Assembly: GCF_900452385.1 (NCBI RefSeq)
Contig: NZ_UGOA01000001.1
Location: forward strand, 1,373,501 to 1,437,500
From: Legionella donaldsonii
Lineage (GTDB): Bacteria > Pseudomonadota > Gammaproteobacteria > Legionellales > Legionellaceae
Length of the DNA stretch: 64,000 nucleotides
Direction of reading: 5' to 3'
The position numbers were made by a program, and so were the translations under genes. The notes under the pieces were generated by a model that saw nothing but the letters and a program-made list of their open reading frames with translations, made no database searches and had not been told where the DNA came from. Positions 37,649 through 45,916 of the stretch are shown one piece after another. Numbering within the stretch: position 1 is the first letter of the stretch; each line of letters starts with the position of its first letter.

Positions 37649-37856
37649 AGAGTACTTTAATAAAGTCAGATGGTCATTGAGGAGGTATTCTGGCATTTTC
37701 ATATAGGCTTGTAAATTCAATTTCAGGTGTTTGCGTAGCTAAGTCGTTTGTGAGCACAACGAGGCTACCCTGCTGTAATTATGCAAATTGCCTTGCAATA
37801 AGTTATCTGGGAATGACTCTATAAATTGACACTTTACAATGTGTTTTTGCAACACA

Positions 37857-37879
37857 CCGGGGTCAGGGATTGACCCCGG
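37857..37879. repeat. perfect 9-bp GC-rich hairpin in intergenic DNA
   Basis: CCGGGGTCA (37857-37865) and TGACCCCGG (37871-37879) enclose the loop GGGAT. TTTATGCAGGTTTTT follows on the plus strand. No plus-strand gene ends here, so it may be a repeat hairpin or a leader structure of the minus-strand GT-B-like gene, which starts 200 bases away. Confidence 0.6.
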
Positions 37880-37975
37880 TTTATGCAGGTTTTTCACTAA
37901 ACAGCATGGGATTGACTGAAAACTGAAGGGAGGATGAGTTTTGGTGATGATGGCGTTCAGTAGGTTTAGCTGGTG

Positions 37976-38129
37976 TAGCCTTGATGGAGCGAAGCGCAAT
38001 CAAGGTTTATTTATCTCAATCCATGAGTGTAGTAGGCGACTATCCAAAAATCGGGCTGATGCTTAAACCAATTGAGCAGTTTAATGTTAGAAAGGATAAC
38101 TCTGATTACGCTTCGCTCCATCAAGGCTA
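37976..38129. repeat. REP-type inverted pair upstream of the SIR2-like gene
   Basis: The 27 bases 37976-38002 (TAGCCTTGATGGAGCGAAGC...) recur in reverse complement at 38103-38129 with one mismatch. Each arm also contains its own small palindrome, CCTTGAT with ATCAAGG in the first. The spacer is 100 bases. This is the layout of a bacterial interspersed mosaic element made of two REP units head to head. The rest of the 530-base gap before the SIR2-like gene is non-coding. Confidence 0.75.
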
Positions 38130-38179
38130 CTGACTGACTATATTTATCAGAAAATCACTATTGCTTATTAAGGAAAATT

Positions 38180-39205
38180 ATGATGTCAAAAAAGAGTACA
38201 ATCTTTTTAGGAGCTGGTGCGTCATTTGATGCAGGATATCCGTTAACCTCAGGACTTTATGATTGTTTAGATAACTATTTTTCTACTGCTGATGCAACTC
38301 AAAAAAAAGAATGGGAAAGATTTAAAAGATACAGAAGTGAGGCGGATGGACGAATAGGCTCAATTTTAAAAAGTAATAATTTAGAATTAGTGCTTACGTT
38401 ACCTGACTTACTTGCTGCGTCAATTGAGGATTACGATTTAGAAACGGAGAGACTCATTGGGGATATGGAGTCTTTGCAGGGAGCGCAAGAGTGGAGTAGG
38501 AGAGTAACATCTAAAGAGCACAATGAATTGCAAGAAGCAAAGCAGATACGTGATTTATGTCTCAGATTATTCGAAAATTTTTTTAATTATTTATCTTTTA
38601 AAGACAGTGCTAATGAACCACCTAATTATTATAAGAAAATGTTAAAAAGGTTTGATACAGTCATTACTACTAACTGGGATAGTTTATGTGAGCGAACTTT
38701 ATTTACTAGTGGGCAGTGGAGTCCTTACAATGGTTATGGAATTGAAGTAACCAATGTAGTGACTAAAACTCTATCAAAAAAAATGATCTATAAACTTCAT
38801 GGAAGTTCAGGATGGAGGTTTGATTCAGAAAGTAATGATTTTTTCTTAGAGGATTTATTTAAAAAATATCTAATCAAAGAGGCTCCTCTAGAAAGACAGT
38901 CAACATCAGAAAGTGAATATATTTTCATAACACCTAGTTATTTAAAGCAACTTGATAATCACAATCTAATTAAGATTTGGCAAAAAGCTTATCAAGCAAT
39001 TAATACTTCGCTAAAATTGTCTATAGTAGGCTATAGTCTTCCAAAGGCAGATGTCGCGATTAGAGCTTTATTATTGGCTGCAATAGGGAAAGAAATTGAA
39101 GTAATAGACCCATGCCGCGACAATCAAGAAAAATGGGATGTATTCTTTGGTGTTGGCAATTACACGTTTATTCCAAAATCTGCCAGCCGCTATTTTGATG
39201 GTTAA
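38180..39205 (+). CDS. SIR2-like domain protein, possible defence protein
   Basis: A 341-residue protein that carries SIR2-like NAD-binding motifs: FLGAGASFDAGYP (9-21), TTNWDSLCER (163-172, the T-N-W-D variant typical of the SIR2_2 group), KLHGS with His207, and IVGYSLPKAD (282-291). These are found in bacterial proteins that consume NAD+ as stand-alone or fused anti-phage factors; a protein-deacetylase role is less likely because the zinc cysteines of true sirtuins are missing. No partner gene (Ago, HerA, Thoeris ThsB-like) is visible on either side. AAGGA with five-base spacing precedes the start. The gene is AT-rich compared with its surroundings and is led by REP units, which suggests transfer. 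Confidence 0.83.
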   Translation: MMSKKSTIFLGAGASFDAGYPLTSGLYDCLDNYFSTADATQKKEWERFKRYRSEADGRIGSILKSNNLELVLTLPDLLAASIEDYDLETERLIGDMESLQGAQEWSRRVTSKEHNELQEAKQIRDLCLRLFENFFNYLSFKDSANEPPNYYKKMLKRFDTVITTNWDSLCERTLFTSGQWSPYNGYGIEVTNVVTKTLSKKMIYKLHGSSGWRFDSESNDFFLEDLFKKYLIKEAPLERQSTSESEYIFITPSYLKQLDNHNLIKIWQKAYQAINTSLKLSIVGYSLPKADVAIRALLLAAIGKEIEVIDPCRDNQEKWDVFFGVGNYTFIPKSASRYFDG

Positions 39206-39240
39206 ACGAAAGCTCTGAAAGATTTTTGAATCGGAAACTC

Positions 39241-39492
39241 TCAAAACCAGGTATCCCCACTAACAATCTCACCAGGCATTGTCTGCTTCAAAAAATTAAT
39301 CTCTTCCGGGGTGGGTTGGTTAGGGCCGAAATAAATATAGGTTGTTCTTCCTGCATGTTCAGGCACTTCATCTTCAATATCTTCGATATACACAACGTCC
39401 GGGTTATCGGGATCTTTATTGACCCAGTAACCGCGTATGCCAAATTGCTCGCCTGAGTGAACTTCAGTACCTTTCGCTGCGTGGGTATGCAT
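39241..39492 (-). CDS. small hypothetical acidic protein
   Basis: An 83-residue protein beginning MHTHAAKGTEVHSGEQFGIR, then an acidic stretch (about 27-45) and a Tyr-rich strand. AAGGA with a seven-base spacing backs the start at 39492. The pattern of a Gly-rich beta start (GEQFGIRGYW) vaguely recalls small YjzC-like proteins, but I cannot claim membership. It is convergent with the SIR2-like gene, 36 bases apart. Confidence 0.6.
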   Translation of the reverse strand: MHTHAAKGTEVHSGEQFGIRGYWVNKDPDNPDVVYIEDIEDEVPEHAGRTTYIYFGPNQPTPEEINFLKQTMPGEIVSGDTWF

Positions 39493-39762
39493 CTTTTATC
39501 CTTAAAAGAAATGTTACCGTTTAAAGATAGTATAGTTTTCGCATTAATTCCTGGATTGCTTAGTTTCTATTTTCTGATTGGATTCAGGGCAGGGGAGTTA
39601 GGTTTCTGTGGCGAGCGTCTGAAAATTTTTATTGCAACTCACCACAGAATAAAATAAGCTTATTACGCATTTTTTGAGATTTAAATGCAGTTGTACAAGC
39701 GCTGATAGGAGGGACGGCAATCCCCCGCTACCAGCTAACCACAATTTACACGGGAGTAAATC

Positions 39763-39852
39763 ATGGCTGACGTCATACTAGACGATTTCACGTCTATTTT
39801 TCAATGGTTCGTCCACAAGAAAACCCTTTATTCACCTGGTTTTATCTCTTAA
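39763..39852 (+). CDS. possible 29-residue small protein
   Basis: An ATG preceded at six bases by GGGAG opens a frame encoding MADVILDDFTSIFQWFVHKK and nine more residues. It is acidic at the start, then aromatic. A good ribosome-binding site is the only support; there is no homologue I know. It is the first of two tiny frames ahead of the CheY-like gene. Confidence 0.35.
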   Translation: MADVILDDFTSIFQWFVHKKTLYSPGFIS

Positions 39853-39867
39853 GCATTCGGCTTAATG

Positions 39868-39890
39868 GCTTTTTAGTGTCCATAAAAAGC
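39868..39890. repeat. 8-bp hairpin in the leader of the CheY-like gene
   Basis: GCTTTTTA (39868-39875) pairs with TAAAAAGC (39883-39890) around GTGTCCA. About 40 bases further, GGGTA ... TACCC near 39928-39953 forms a second hairpin around a T-rich loop. They lie between the two tiny ORFs. Confidence 0.5.
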
Positions 39891-39985
39891 TGGCAGGCAC
39901 GTATGGATTTTTGAGATCTCGACGCACGGGTAGGGTCTTTTTCTGTCTTACCCGGGCTATCGCTCACCTTGAAAAAGGAATCAGG

Positions 39986-40060
39986 ATGAATCATTCAATC
40001 AATAAAAACCCCTATGCACCTATTACGCGCTTAAAGAGGGGCTTCGTTTTGGAGCGATAA
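39986..40060 (+). CDS. possible 24-residue small basic protein
   Basis: An ATG with AAGGA six bases ahead encodes MNHSINKNPYAPITRLKRGF plus VLER. The product would be basic. As for the upstream tiny frame, only the ribosome-binding site supports it. The remaining bases between 39493 and 40181 hold hairpins and a REP unit but no larger gene. Confidence 0.35.
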   Translation: MNHSINKNPYAPITRLKRGFVLER

Positions 40061-40104
40061 AACCACTCCCGGCCGACTAGGCGCCCAAGACTACACAGCT
40101 GTCT

Positions 40105-40139
40105 GTAGCCTGGGTGCAACGAAGTGAAACCCGGGTTAC
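40105..40139. repeat. REP unit upstream of the CheY-like gene
   Basis: GTAGCCTGGGTGCAACGAAG and the next 15 bases form the palindrome CCTGGGT ... ACCCGGG with a GC-containing loop. It belongs to the same type as the palindromes at 15359 and 15526. Confidence 0.7.
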
Positions 40140-40181
40140 GGTTCGCCGACCTTCAACCTAGCAACAAAAAACAAGGAAAAA

Positions 40182-40550
40182 ATGATGTCCTACTCACCAC
40201 TGTTAATCGTTGAAGATGATTTTGTTTGTCAGCACATTTATCTGTCCTTACTCAACGAGTATCAACCCGTTTTGGCAGCGACGGCGGCAGAAGCCCTCGA
40301 CTGCCTGTCAAAGCAGCCTTTCCATTGCATCCTGCTCGATTTGGGTTTACCGGATAAACCAGGCGAGGAGTTACTTCCTTTAATTCGTCGTAATCCCTTA
40401 AATGGCAATACACCGGTGATTGTTATCTCCGCACATGTGGATGAGGAGTTAGGCCAGCAATGCTTGGCTTTAGGGGCGAACCACATTTATGTAAAACCAG
40501 TGCTTCCTGCGATGTTGCGGCGAATGGTGGAGAGTGCCTTGTTGCATTAA
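40182..40550 (+). CDS. single-domain response regulator (CheY-like receiver)
   Basis: A 122-residue stand-alone receiver domain. The acidic pair Asp12/Asp13 (VEDDF), the phosphorylation site Asp53 (LLDLGLP), Ser83 in place of the switch Thr (VISAH) and Lys105 (YVKP) are all in place, so it should accept phosphate from a histidine kinase or phosphotransfer protein. There is no output domain and no kinase gene adjacent. AAGGA precedes the ATG and a strong terminator follows the stop, so it is transcribed alone or with the tiny ORFs upstream. Confidence 0.92.
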   Translation: MMSYSPLLIVEDDFVCQHIYLSLLNEYQPVLAATAAEALDCLSKQPFHCILLDLGLPDKPGEELLPLIRRNPLNGNTPVIVISAHVDEELGQQCLALGANHIYVKPVLPAMLRRMVESALLH

Positions 40551-40566
40551 TGAAGTTGGGCTATAC

Positions 40567-40591
40567 CGGATGTGAGTGCATCCGTTTTTTT
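40567..40591 (+). terminator. intrinsic terminator of the CheY-like gene
   Basis: CGGATG (40567-40572) pairs with CATCCG (40579-40584) around TGAGTG and is followed by seven T residues (40585-40591). Confidence 0.85.
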
Positions 40592-40719
40592 GTTAATGAA
40601 GAGTGGTGTTCACTATTGTTTTCTATTCATAAAATAAACAATATTTTCAATGAAATTTTATGATGAATAAGGGTTGCTCTGCGTTAAATAACGCCAAAGC
40701 CACGGGGCGGGGCTTCAAT

Positions 40720-41235
40720 TTAAGGTGGAATTGGACTTTGGTTGGGACTATCGTTATCTACAGCAAATATGTCATTAATCCACTCTCTCTTTATACGCAG
40801 ATCAGTACATTTACGTAATAAATTAACGACCAATGAACAGGCGTTATCATGTTTAGTAAATAGTGATGCTGCAGCTAACATGTCACTCTCAAGCGAATCG
40901 GCACATAGATCATCTATCTCAGCAGTTTTTAATAGTTTACCTTTGGCGCTTTGTTTGGGTATATCCTCGCCGGTAAATATTTCAATGTATAATTGATAAG
41001 GGTTGAGGTTTGGGACTGGTTGGGCTTTTTGAAAATAACTAAAAATGTTAAAAAAGGAATAATAAGACAATTGAGGTGCTGGTACTGGTGGCCTTGCCGC
41101 TGTTACCAGAATTATTTTATCGGATCTTTCTAATGCTAGCACGGGTTCTAGAGTGCTATTCGATGTTAATAAGCGGACAATAGATTTTCCTAGAGGCACA
41201 CCACTATCACCATGAACTTCAACTACACTTCTCAT
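40720..41235 (-). CDS. hypothetical protein, 171 residues
   Basis: A soluble protein without signal peptide. The N-terminal 50 residues alternate strands (VLALERSDKIILVTAARPPV), followed by a Tyr/Phe-rich part (LSYYSFFNIFSYFQKAQ), then helices (about 100-150). GAGG lies seven bases before the ATG at 41235, which supports the start. I do not recognise a family or motif. It stands alone between the CheY-like gene and tRNA-Ser. A Dot/Icm effector cannot be excluded but nothing in it shows this. Confidence 0.6.
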   Translation of the reverse strand: MRSVVEVHGDSGVPLGKSIVRLLTSNSTLEPVLALERSDKIILVTAARPPVPAPQLSYYSFFNIFSYFQKAQPVPNLNPYQLYIEIFTGEDIPKQSAKGKLLKTAEIDDLCADSLESDMLAAASLFTKHDNACSLVVNLLRKCTDLRIKREWINDIFAVDNDSPNQSPIPP

Positions 41236-41453
41236 GAATTTACCTCATTTTAAGTTATCGCTTTTTCTTATAGCTTAAGGCTGATATCCCTAAAACACTT
41301 ATTCACACACAATAAAATATTGATAAACGACCTATCTGAAGTACTGTGTTGGAAGACGGCTTTTTTGAATCCTGAATTGCGCCATTGCGCCACGATGCTT
41401 TTATAACATTGATTAGAAAAGAAGGGGAATAGGACACAACAGGAAATCAAATT

Positions 41454-41541
41454 TGGCGGAGAGGCAGGGATTCGAACCCTGGGAAGGTCGCCCTTCAACG
41501 GTTTTCAAGACCGCCGCTTTCAACCGCTCAGCCACCTCTCC
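41454..41541 (-). tRNA. tRNA-Ser (anticodon UGA)
   Basis: On the minus strand the sequence GGAGAGGTGGCTGAGCGG opens a full serine tRNA. The acceptor arm GGAGAGG/CCTCTCC has discriminator G and an encoded CCA end (41454-41456). The anticodon loop is CTTGAAA, anticodon TGA, reading UCA-type serine codons. A long variable arm, as expected for serine, precedes GGTTCGAATCC. The total is 88 bases. Confidence 0.97.
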
Positions 41542-41775
41542 GACAGGGCAGAATAGTATCTTAACAGGTTGCGCTTTGCAAACGATTTTTAACCCATTTT
41601 CAATTTCTGTGTCTTTTCCTTTTTACAGTTCGCAAAATCCTTGTAGATGAGTATAATGTGCCACATTTGCAAGGTTGTTGTGATATAGCTTCTTTGAAAA
41701 TAAGTCAGGCGCTTATTAGGTAAGAGAGCTATGTCGTGATGGATTAGAGCACTCATAGTTGACAGGTGTTTTTTT

Positions 41776-42549
41776 ATGAAACAGATTCGAGCGTTATTCC
41801 TGATAGGGCTTTTGCTTTCTTTGACTGCTTGTGCCAAGTGGTGGAATAAAGATGATGATGATAACAGTCCTTTCCAGGGGATGACAGCCAAACAGTTGTT
41901 TACCGAAGCTCAGCAAGCGATGGCTAAAGAACAATACGAGAGTGCTGCCAAGCGTTTGGAAGCCCTCGAATCCATGTATCCCTTTAGTGATTATGCTGAA
42001 AAAGCACAGATGGATTTGATCTATGCCTATTACAAGAAGCAGGATTATCCTTCGGCGGCGGCTACAGCAGAGCGTTTTATCCATCTTTACCCGCGAGCCA
42101 AAAATGTGGATTACGCGTATTATATGAAAGCACTGGCGAACTTCCAGCAAACACGAGGTACCTTCGCTAACTTCCTGCCATTGGATGAATCCTGGCGGGA
42201 TCCTGGTACACAAAGCCAGGCTTATGCCGATTTTGCTATTTTGATCGAAAAATTCCCAAATAGCCGCTATAAGGCAAATGCTTTGCAGCGTATGATTTAT
42301 TTACGCAATATGTTTGCGCAGCGGGAATTAAATACTTCACGTTACTATTACGATCGGAAAATGTATGTAGCAGCCGCGGAGCGTGCCAGCTACTTAGTGA
42401 AAAACTATCCCCAGGCACCGAGTGTGCAACAAGCCTTGGTTCTGGTTTATTATTCCAATAAAGCGTTAGGTCTGAAAAAAGCGGCTGATGATGCGCTGGC
42501 TGTTTATCAGTCTACTTATCACAAACAAATGCCGGAAACTGTTGTATAG
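41776..42549 (+). CDS. bamD: outer membrane assembly lipoprotein BamD
   Basis: A 257-residue lipoprotein with signal peptide and lipobox LTAC (Cys19), then the TPR-type helical repeats of BamD (ComL/YfiO): LFTEAQQAMAKEQYESAAKR, YPFSDYAEKAQMDLIYAYYK and PRAKNVDYAYYMKA. It is the essential BAM-complex subunit that docks on BamA and handles beta-barrel precursors at the inner face of the outer membrane. Length and motifs agree with E. coli BamD (245 residues). The next gene begins 12 bases downstream on the same strand. Confidence 0.95.
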   Translation: MKQIRALFLIGLLLSLTACAKWWNKDDDDNSPFQGMTAKQLFTEAQQAMAKEQYESAAKRLEALESMYPFSDYAEKAQMDLIYAYYKKQDYPSAAATAERFIHLYPRAKNVDYAYYMKALANFQQTRGTFANFLPLDESWRDPGTQSQAYADFAILIEKFPNSRYKANALQRMIYLRNMFAQRELNTSRYYYDRKMYVAAAERASYLVKNYPQAPSVQQALVLVYYSNKALGLKKAADDALAVYQSTYHKQMPETVV

Positions 42550-42561
42550 GTTAATAACGTC

Positions 42562-43617
42562 GTGAGCAAATTAGGGTATCGCTATTGTTTATTTTTTATA
42601 CTTTATTTGCTCATTCTTTCAGCCCATGCTTTAACGATGGAAGATGCTCGCTTGTTGCAGAAGGAGTATCAGCAATATCAAGCCTGGGTGTTGGGGCGTA
42701 ATTATTTTTTTGGTACCACCGTCAAACAAGACCGCATCAAGGCACTTGCCTGGCAATTGGTGTATGTGGAGCAATTGCCAGCGCCCTATCCTGAAAAAGA
42801 AAAACTGCTCAGTGTCTACAGTCAGGGATTATCGGTTGGGCAAAAAGAAGAAGCCAAAAAACTCTCCGCTTTGTTGCGGACGCAATATGATTTTCTACCT
42901 CCTTTTAACGAAGACGAATTGTATCGTGTGTATATCCTCCATGAGGAAAAGATTTCCTGGCGTACATTGCAGCTGGTGTTGCCGCCTGAGAAGGTATGGA
43001 ACAATTTTAATGCTTGGTTGGATTGGCTGGCAAAGACCGCTAACACTGCGCTAGCAGCAACGCTTGAACGGCGTATGCGCGATTTAATCGCTGCCAGGCA
43101 ATTCCCCATTGTCTATGGCCAGGTTATCGTCAAGGGGCCTGAACCATTGCCGCTGGTTAATTCAGAACTGGAAATTCTGCCGGGTGGTTTTTTTATCGGT
43201 CATCCCGACAGAACGACGATTTCTTTTGCTTTGCCCGGTTATAAGTCTGCGAGCTTTGGCATCAATCCCCGTTATGAAGTACAGGCTATTCCACCCATTG
43301 TTTTAGACGCGGAGGTGGGGACTAAACCAACTGGCGTCGTGGGGCGGGTTTTACCCTGGGGTGGTGTTGATCGGTCGAATATGTTGTTACAAAGGGTCGT
43401 TGGAGAGGGTAAAGCGAGCGAGGATCCCTGGTTCAGGCAGGCGATACCTTTAACGGTCACGAATGGTGGTGAATTTTATACCACTGGTCTAAGCCCGGGA
43501 CGCTACCAGCTTTTTATCAACACAGCTGGGTTAAGCACTTCAAAGCAATTTACTGTGCGTGATGGTGAAATCCGGGGCTTGTCCTTGATTGATTTACGCC
43601 AGAAAGTGGCCCATTAA
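42562..43617 (+). CDS. hypothetical secreted protein with carboxypeptidase-regulatory-like end
   Basis: A 351-residue protein starting with GTG at 42562 and a signal peptide (residues 7-24, ending AHA). Residues 25-170 are helical and include a Sel1-like stretch (YFFGTTVKQDRIKALAWQLV). The second half is beta-rich (VYGQVIVKG, TTISFALPGYKSASFG) and closes in a CarboxypepD_reg-like unit (GLSPGRYQLFIN). It probably lies in the periplasm. It follows bamD by 12 bases and may share its transcript. Its 3' end overlaps the convergent rdgC by four bases. No function is known to me. Confidence 0.75.
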   Translation: MSKLGYRYCLFFILYLLILSAHALTMEDARLLQKEYQQYQAWVLGRNYFFGTTVKQDRIKALAWQLVYVEQLPAPYPEKEKLLSVYSQGLSVGQKEEAKKLSALLRTQYDFLPPFNEDELYRVYILHEEKISWRTLQLVLPPEKVWNNFNAWLDWLAKTANTALAATLERRMRDLIAARQFPIVYGQVIVKGPEPLPLVNSELEILPGGFFIGHPDRTTISFALPGYKSASFGINPRYEVQAIPPIVLDAEVGTKPTGVVGRVLPWGGVDRSNMLLQRVVGEGKASEDPWFRQAIPLTVTNGGEFYTTGLSPGRYQLFINTAGLSTSKQFTVRDGEIRGLSLIDLRQKVAH

Positions 43618-44555
43618 GCTGGGCTACCTTCGAGTTCTACTGCGGGACTAGTCGTTTTTGTTTGATCGCTTGTTGCATTGAGTCCTGCCAGCAAATCATT
43701 AGTCAGATTACGTAACTCTCCGCCGAGCAGGGTAAGGGCTGCATCGCGCTGTAGGTATTCTTCTTCCAGTTCCTGGATTTCGTTAAATTCATCGATAAGG
43801 TAATCAAGGCTTTTAAGGCGTTTGAAGGTTAAATCCTGAGTCAGAGTAAATTGAATGCGCTCATTCCATACCAGGGAAATTTCAGCAACACCTAATCCTT
43901 GTGCCAAAAGTGTCAAAATTTCTTCTGCAGGTAATTCATAGCCTTTGCAATTGACTCGTTTCTTTTCATTATCAAGGGAAAACAAGAGACAATCAGAGGC
44001 TAATTGAAATGAAGGAGGAAGAAGCTCTGGATTACTAAGCCATTGAGCGAAACGTAAGGCTAAATTTTCATTGAGGGCCAAGGGCTCAAGGTGAAGGCCG
44101 GGTAGTGATTTTCGTAATAAAGCAGTCAATTGTGAGGCTTGATTGTTGCTTGAGGAATTAATAATCAATCGATTAGACAGGGTATCCAGCATAGCAAATA
44201 ATCTTTTTTGGACGCAGAATGATTTCGGTAGTAATTCAAATTCCAAATCTTCGGCAAGTTGTGCTTTCTCAGCTCTTTTTATAGTACGGCCTTGCTGTGT
44301 TTCGATCGTTTGAATGCGCTCATCTAACATGCGCTTAATGACTCCTCGCGGTAGAATACGCTCTTCTTTACCTAAGCAAATCAAGGAGCAACCAGCTACT
44401 TCTTGCACCAGTTCATCGGCGTAAGCTGGTAGCCAGCCATAAATGAAGCGTGCATGGGGAGGACAGGGTTTAAGGATTTCCTCGGCCATAGTAGTCATTA
44501 AGTCAGGCTGTTCTTTGAATTCGTAGTGATAAATAAGTGCGTTGTTAAACCACAT
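43614..44555 (-). CDS. rdgC: recombination-associated protein RdgC
   Basis: A 313-residue RdgC, a ring-shaped DNA-binding protein that restrains RecA-mediated recombination. The start MWFNNALIYHYEF and the blocks PCPPHARFIYGW and ERILPRGVIKRMLDERI, and the C-terminal region with IQFTLTQDLTFKRLKSLD are diagnostic. Length is near the E. coli protein (303). GAGGATGTATC precedes the ATG at a normal distance. The stop codon overlaps the convergent gene by four bases. Confidence 0.95.
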   Translation of the reverse strand: MWFNNALIYHYEFKEQPDLMTTMAEEILKPCPPHARFIYGWLPAYADELVQEVAGCSLICLGKEERILPRGVIKRMLDERIQTIETQQGRTIKRAEKAQLAEDLEFELLPKSFCVQKRLFAMLDTLSNRLIINSSSNNQASQLTALLRKSLPGLHLEPLALNENLALRFAQWLSNPELLPPSFQLASDCLLFSLDNEKKRVNCKGYELPAEEILTLLAQGLGVAEISLVWNERIQFTLTQDLTFKRLKSLDYLIDEFNEIQELEEEYLQRDAALTLLGGELRNLTNDLLAGLNATSDQTKTTSPAVELEGSPA

Positions 44556-44761
44556 GATACATCCTCGATTAGCAAAAAAGGGATGCTAACATGTTTCCAA
44601 ATTGTCTGCGATTACTTAAGGCTTATAAAATTAAATTGCTTTGGATTTATGATCTGGGAGAGGGGGTGGAACTCACGATCTGTCAGTATCGACGTTTTTC
44701 CATTCCCCCCGCAGGGTGGGAAACCCTATAATGGCTAATAATCAGTTTGACTTGCTATTCA

Positions 44762-45169
44762 CTAGGGCGAATTCGGTGAAGTTGGGGCAGGAGAGTATTT
44801 CTCTTGGGGATGTTGTATAGTTTCCTTCCGCTTTTGCGCCAACACGGCATTGACTTTCCTTAGTTCATTGGTGAGGGCAGCCACTTCTTGCTGGATCGTT
44901 TCTAATTTTTTTTCACTTGCCTTGATGGCAAGAACGAATGTTGTAATTTGAGCACTTAGTTCTGGCGGGTTGTGGTTTTCCTGATGTGAACGCAGAGTAG
45001 CCATTTCCCGGCGATACTCAGCAAGGTTTCTTTCTTCTTCTGCTTCCCGCATTCCCAGTTGCACAAACTCAGGTTCATAACTGCGATTTAATCCTTCAAG
45101 CTCTTCAAGAGTCATTTGGTATAAGGTTTTATAGAGTTGAAGAGGCGGTAGTTGTGAAAAAAAGCGCAT
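44762..45169 (-). CDS. hypothetical coiled-coil protein, paralogue of the next gene
   Basis: A 135-residue, mostly helical protein. The segment LEELEGLNRSYEPEFVQLG near the start and VNAVLAQKRKE near the end are shared with the 174-residue protein just upstream, so the two are tandem paralogues. Between them lies a heptad-like charged region, probably coiled coil. I use the ATG at 45169 (AGAGAGAAC ahead) instead of the upstream in-frame ATG at 45223, because the paralogue starts at the same place. The tail is Pro/Ser-rich. The function is unknown. Confidence 0.65.
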   Translation of the reverse strand: MRFFSQLPPLQLYKTLYQMTLEELEGLNRSYEPEFVQLGMREAEEERNLAEYRREMATLRSHQENHNPPELSAQITTFVLAIKASEKKLETIQQEVAALTNELRKVNAVLAQKRKETIQHPQEKYSPAPTSPNSP

Positions 45170-45323
45170 GATGTTCTCTCTGTAGTAATTGATTGAGCGA
45201 TTATATTGCAAGCTGGTTTTCATATAAAGGATATGATTTTAGTATTCACAGTGGGTATTTATTTTTTACAACCTTGCCTGGCCGCCTAGAGTAGGCTGGC
45301 CAGGCAAGGCTAGGAGTAAGGTA

Positions 45324-45848
45324 TTAGCTACGTAAAGCAGGTGAGCAGCAGGAAGAGACTTCCAAATGATCTGCCTCAGCTTCTTTGCGTTTTATAGCAA
45401 GGACTGAATTGACAATGATTAATTCATCGATAGATGCTTTTTTTTCTTCTATTAAGTCACTTAGTTGCATTTCGTTGTTTTTAATTCGTTCTTTAATCTT
45501 TTTAATTTCAATTGATACCTTTCCTTGCTGGCTATCAGCAACAAAAAAAACGCCAAAAAAACCAAGCTGTAAATAACGTTCAGCACCATTGCCGGGAAGA
45601 CTGGCTAATGCTTCTTTTCTTTTTTCTGCCTCGGCTATACTTTGCCGTTCAAGTGCATCATAGCGTTCTTGCAAAGCAACCAGTTGCTCCTGATCGGCCT
45701 CTATACCTTGCTCTGTTGTCTCTATTTTTTCTTCCAGTTTCTCAAAGTGGGGGCCATAGCTGCGATTCAATGCCTCAAGTCTTTCGAGGGGCATATCATT
45801 TAAGAATTCAAGCAATTCGTCAGGTTTTTTTTCGGGGTAAAAAGGCAT
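45324..45848 (-). CDS. hypothetical coiled-coil protein, paralogue of the previous gene
   Basis: A 174-residue helical protein with PLERLEALNRSYGPHFEKL (about 25-43) and VNSVLAIKRKEAE (about 148-160), which correspond to the blocks of the 135-residue neighbour. A hydrophobic insertion (YLQLGFFGVFFVADS, about 92-106) is absent from the paralogue and could be membrane-associated. The C-terminus EVSSCCSPALRS has a Cys pair followed by an eight-residue tail. The gap between the two genes is 155 bases. No family is recognised; the duplication is the main fact. Confidence 0.68.
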   Translation of the reverse strand: MPFYPEKKPDELLEFLNDMPLERLEALNRSYGPHFEKLEEKIETTEQGIEADQEQLVALQERYDALERQSIAEAEKRKEALASLPGNGAERYLQLGFFGVFFVADSQQGKVSIEIKKIKERIKNNEMQLSDLIEEKKASIDELIIVNSVLAIKRKEAEADHLEVSSCCSPALRS

Positions 45849-45916
45849 TAATTTCTCTTAAAAGGTCATTAAGGGTGAAAATGATATAGTTGGTTAATAG
45901 CAACAGCAAGAAATTT

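Noticed and set aside
38180-39205. Protein deacetylase (true sirtuin)
   Set aside because: The four zinc-binding cysteines of sirtuins are missing, and the T-N-W-D motif is of the SIR2-like defence type.
39457-39657. 66-codon plus-strand frame
   Set aside because: It overlaps the 5' end and ribosome-binding site of the minus-strand 83-residue gene and has no own translation signal.
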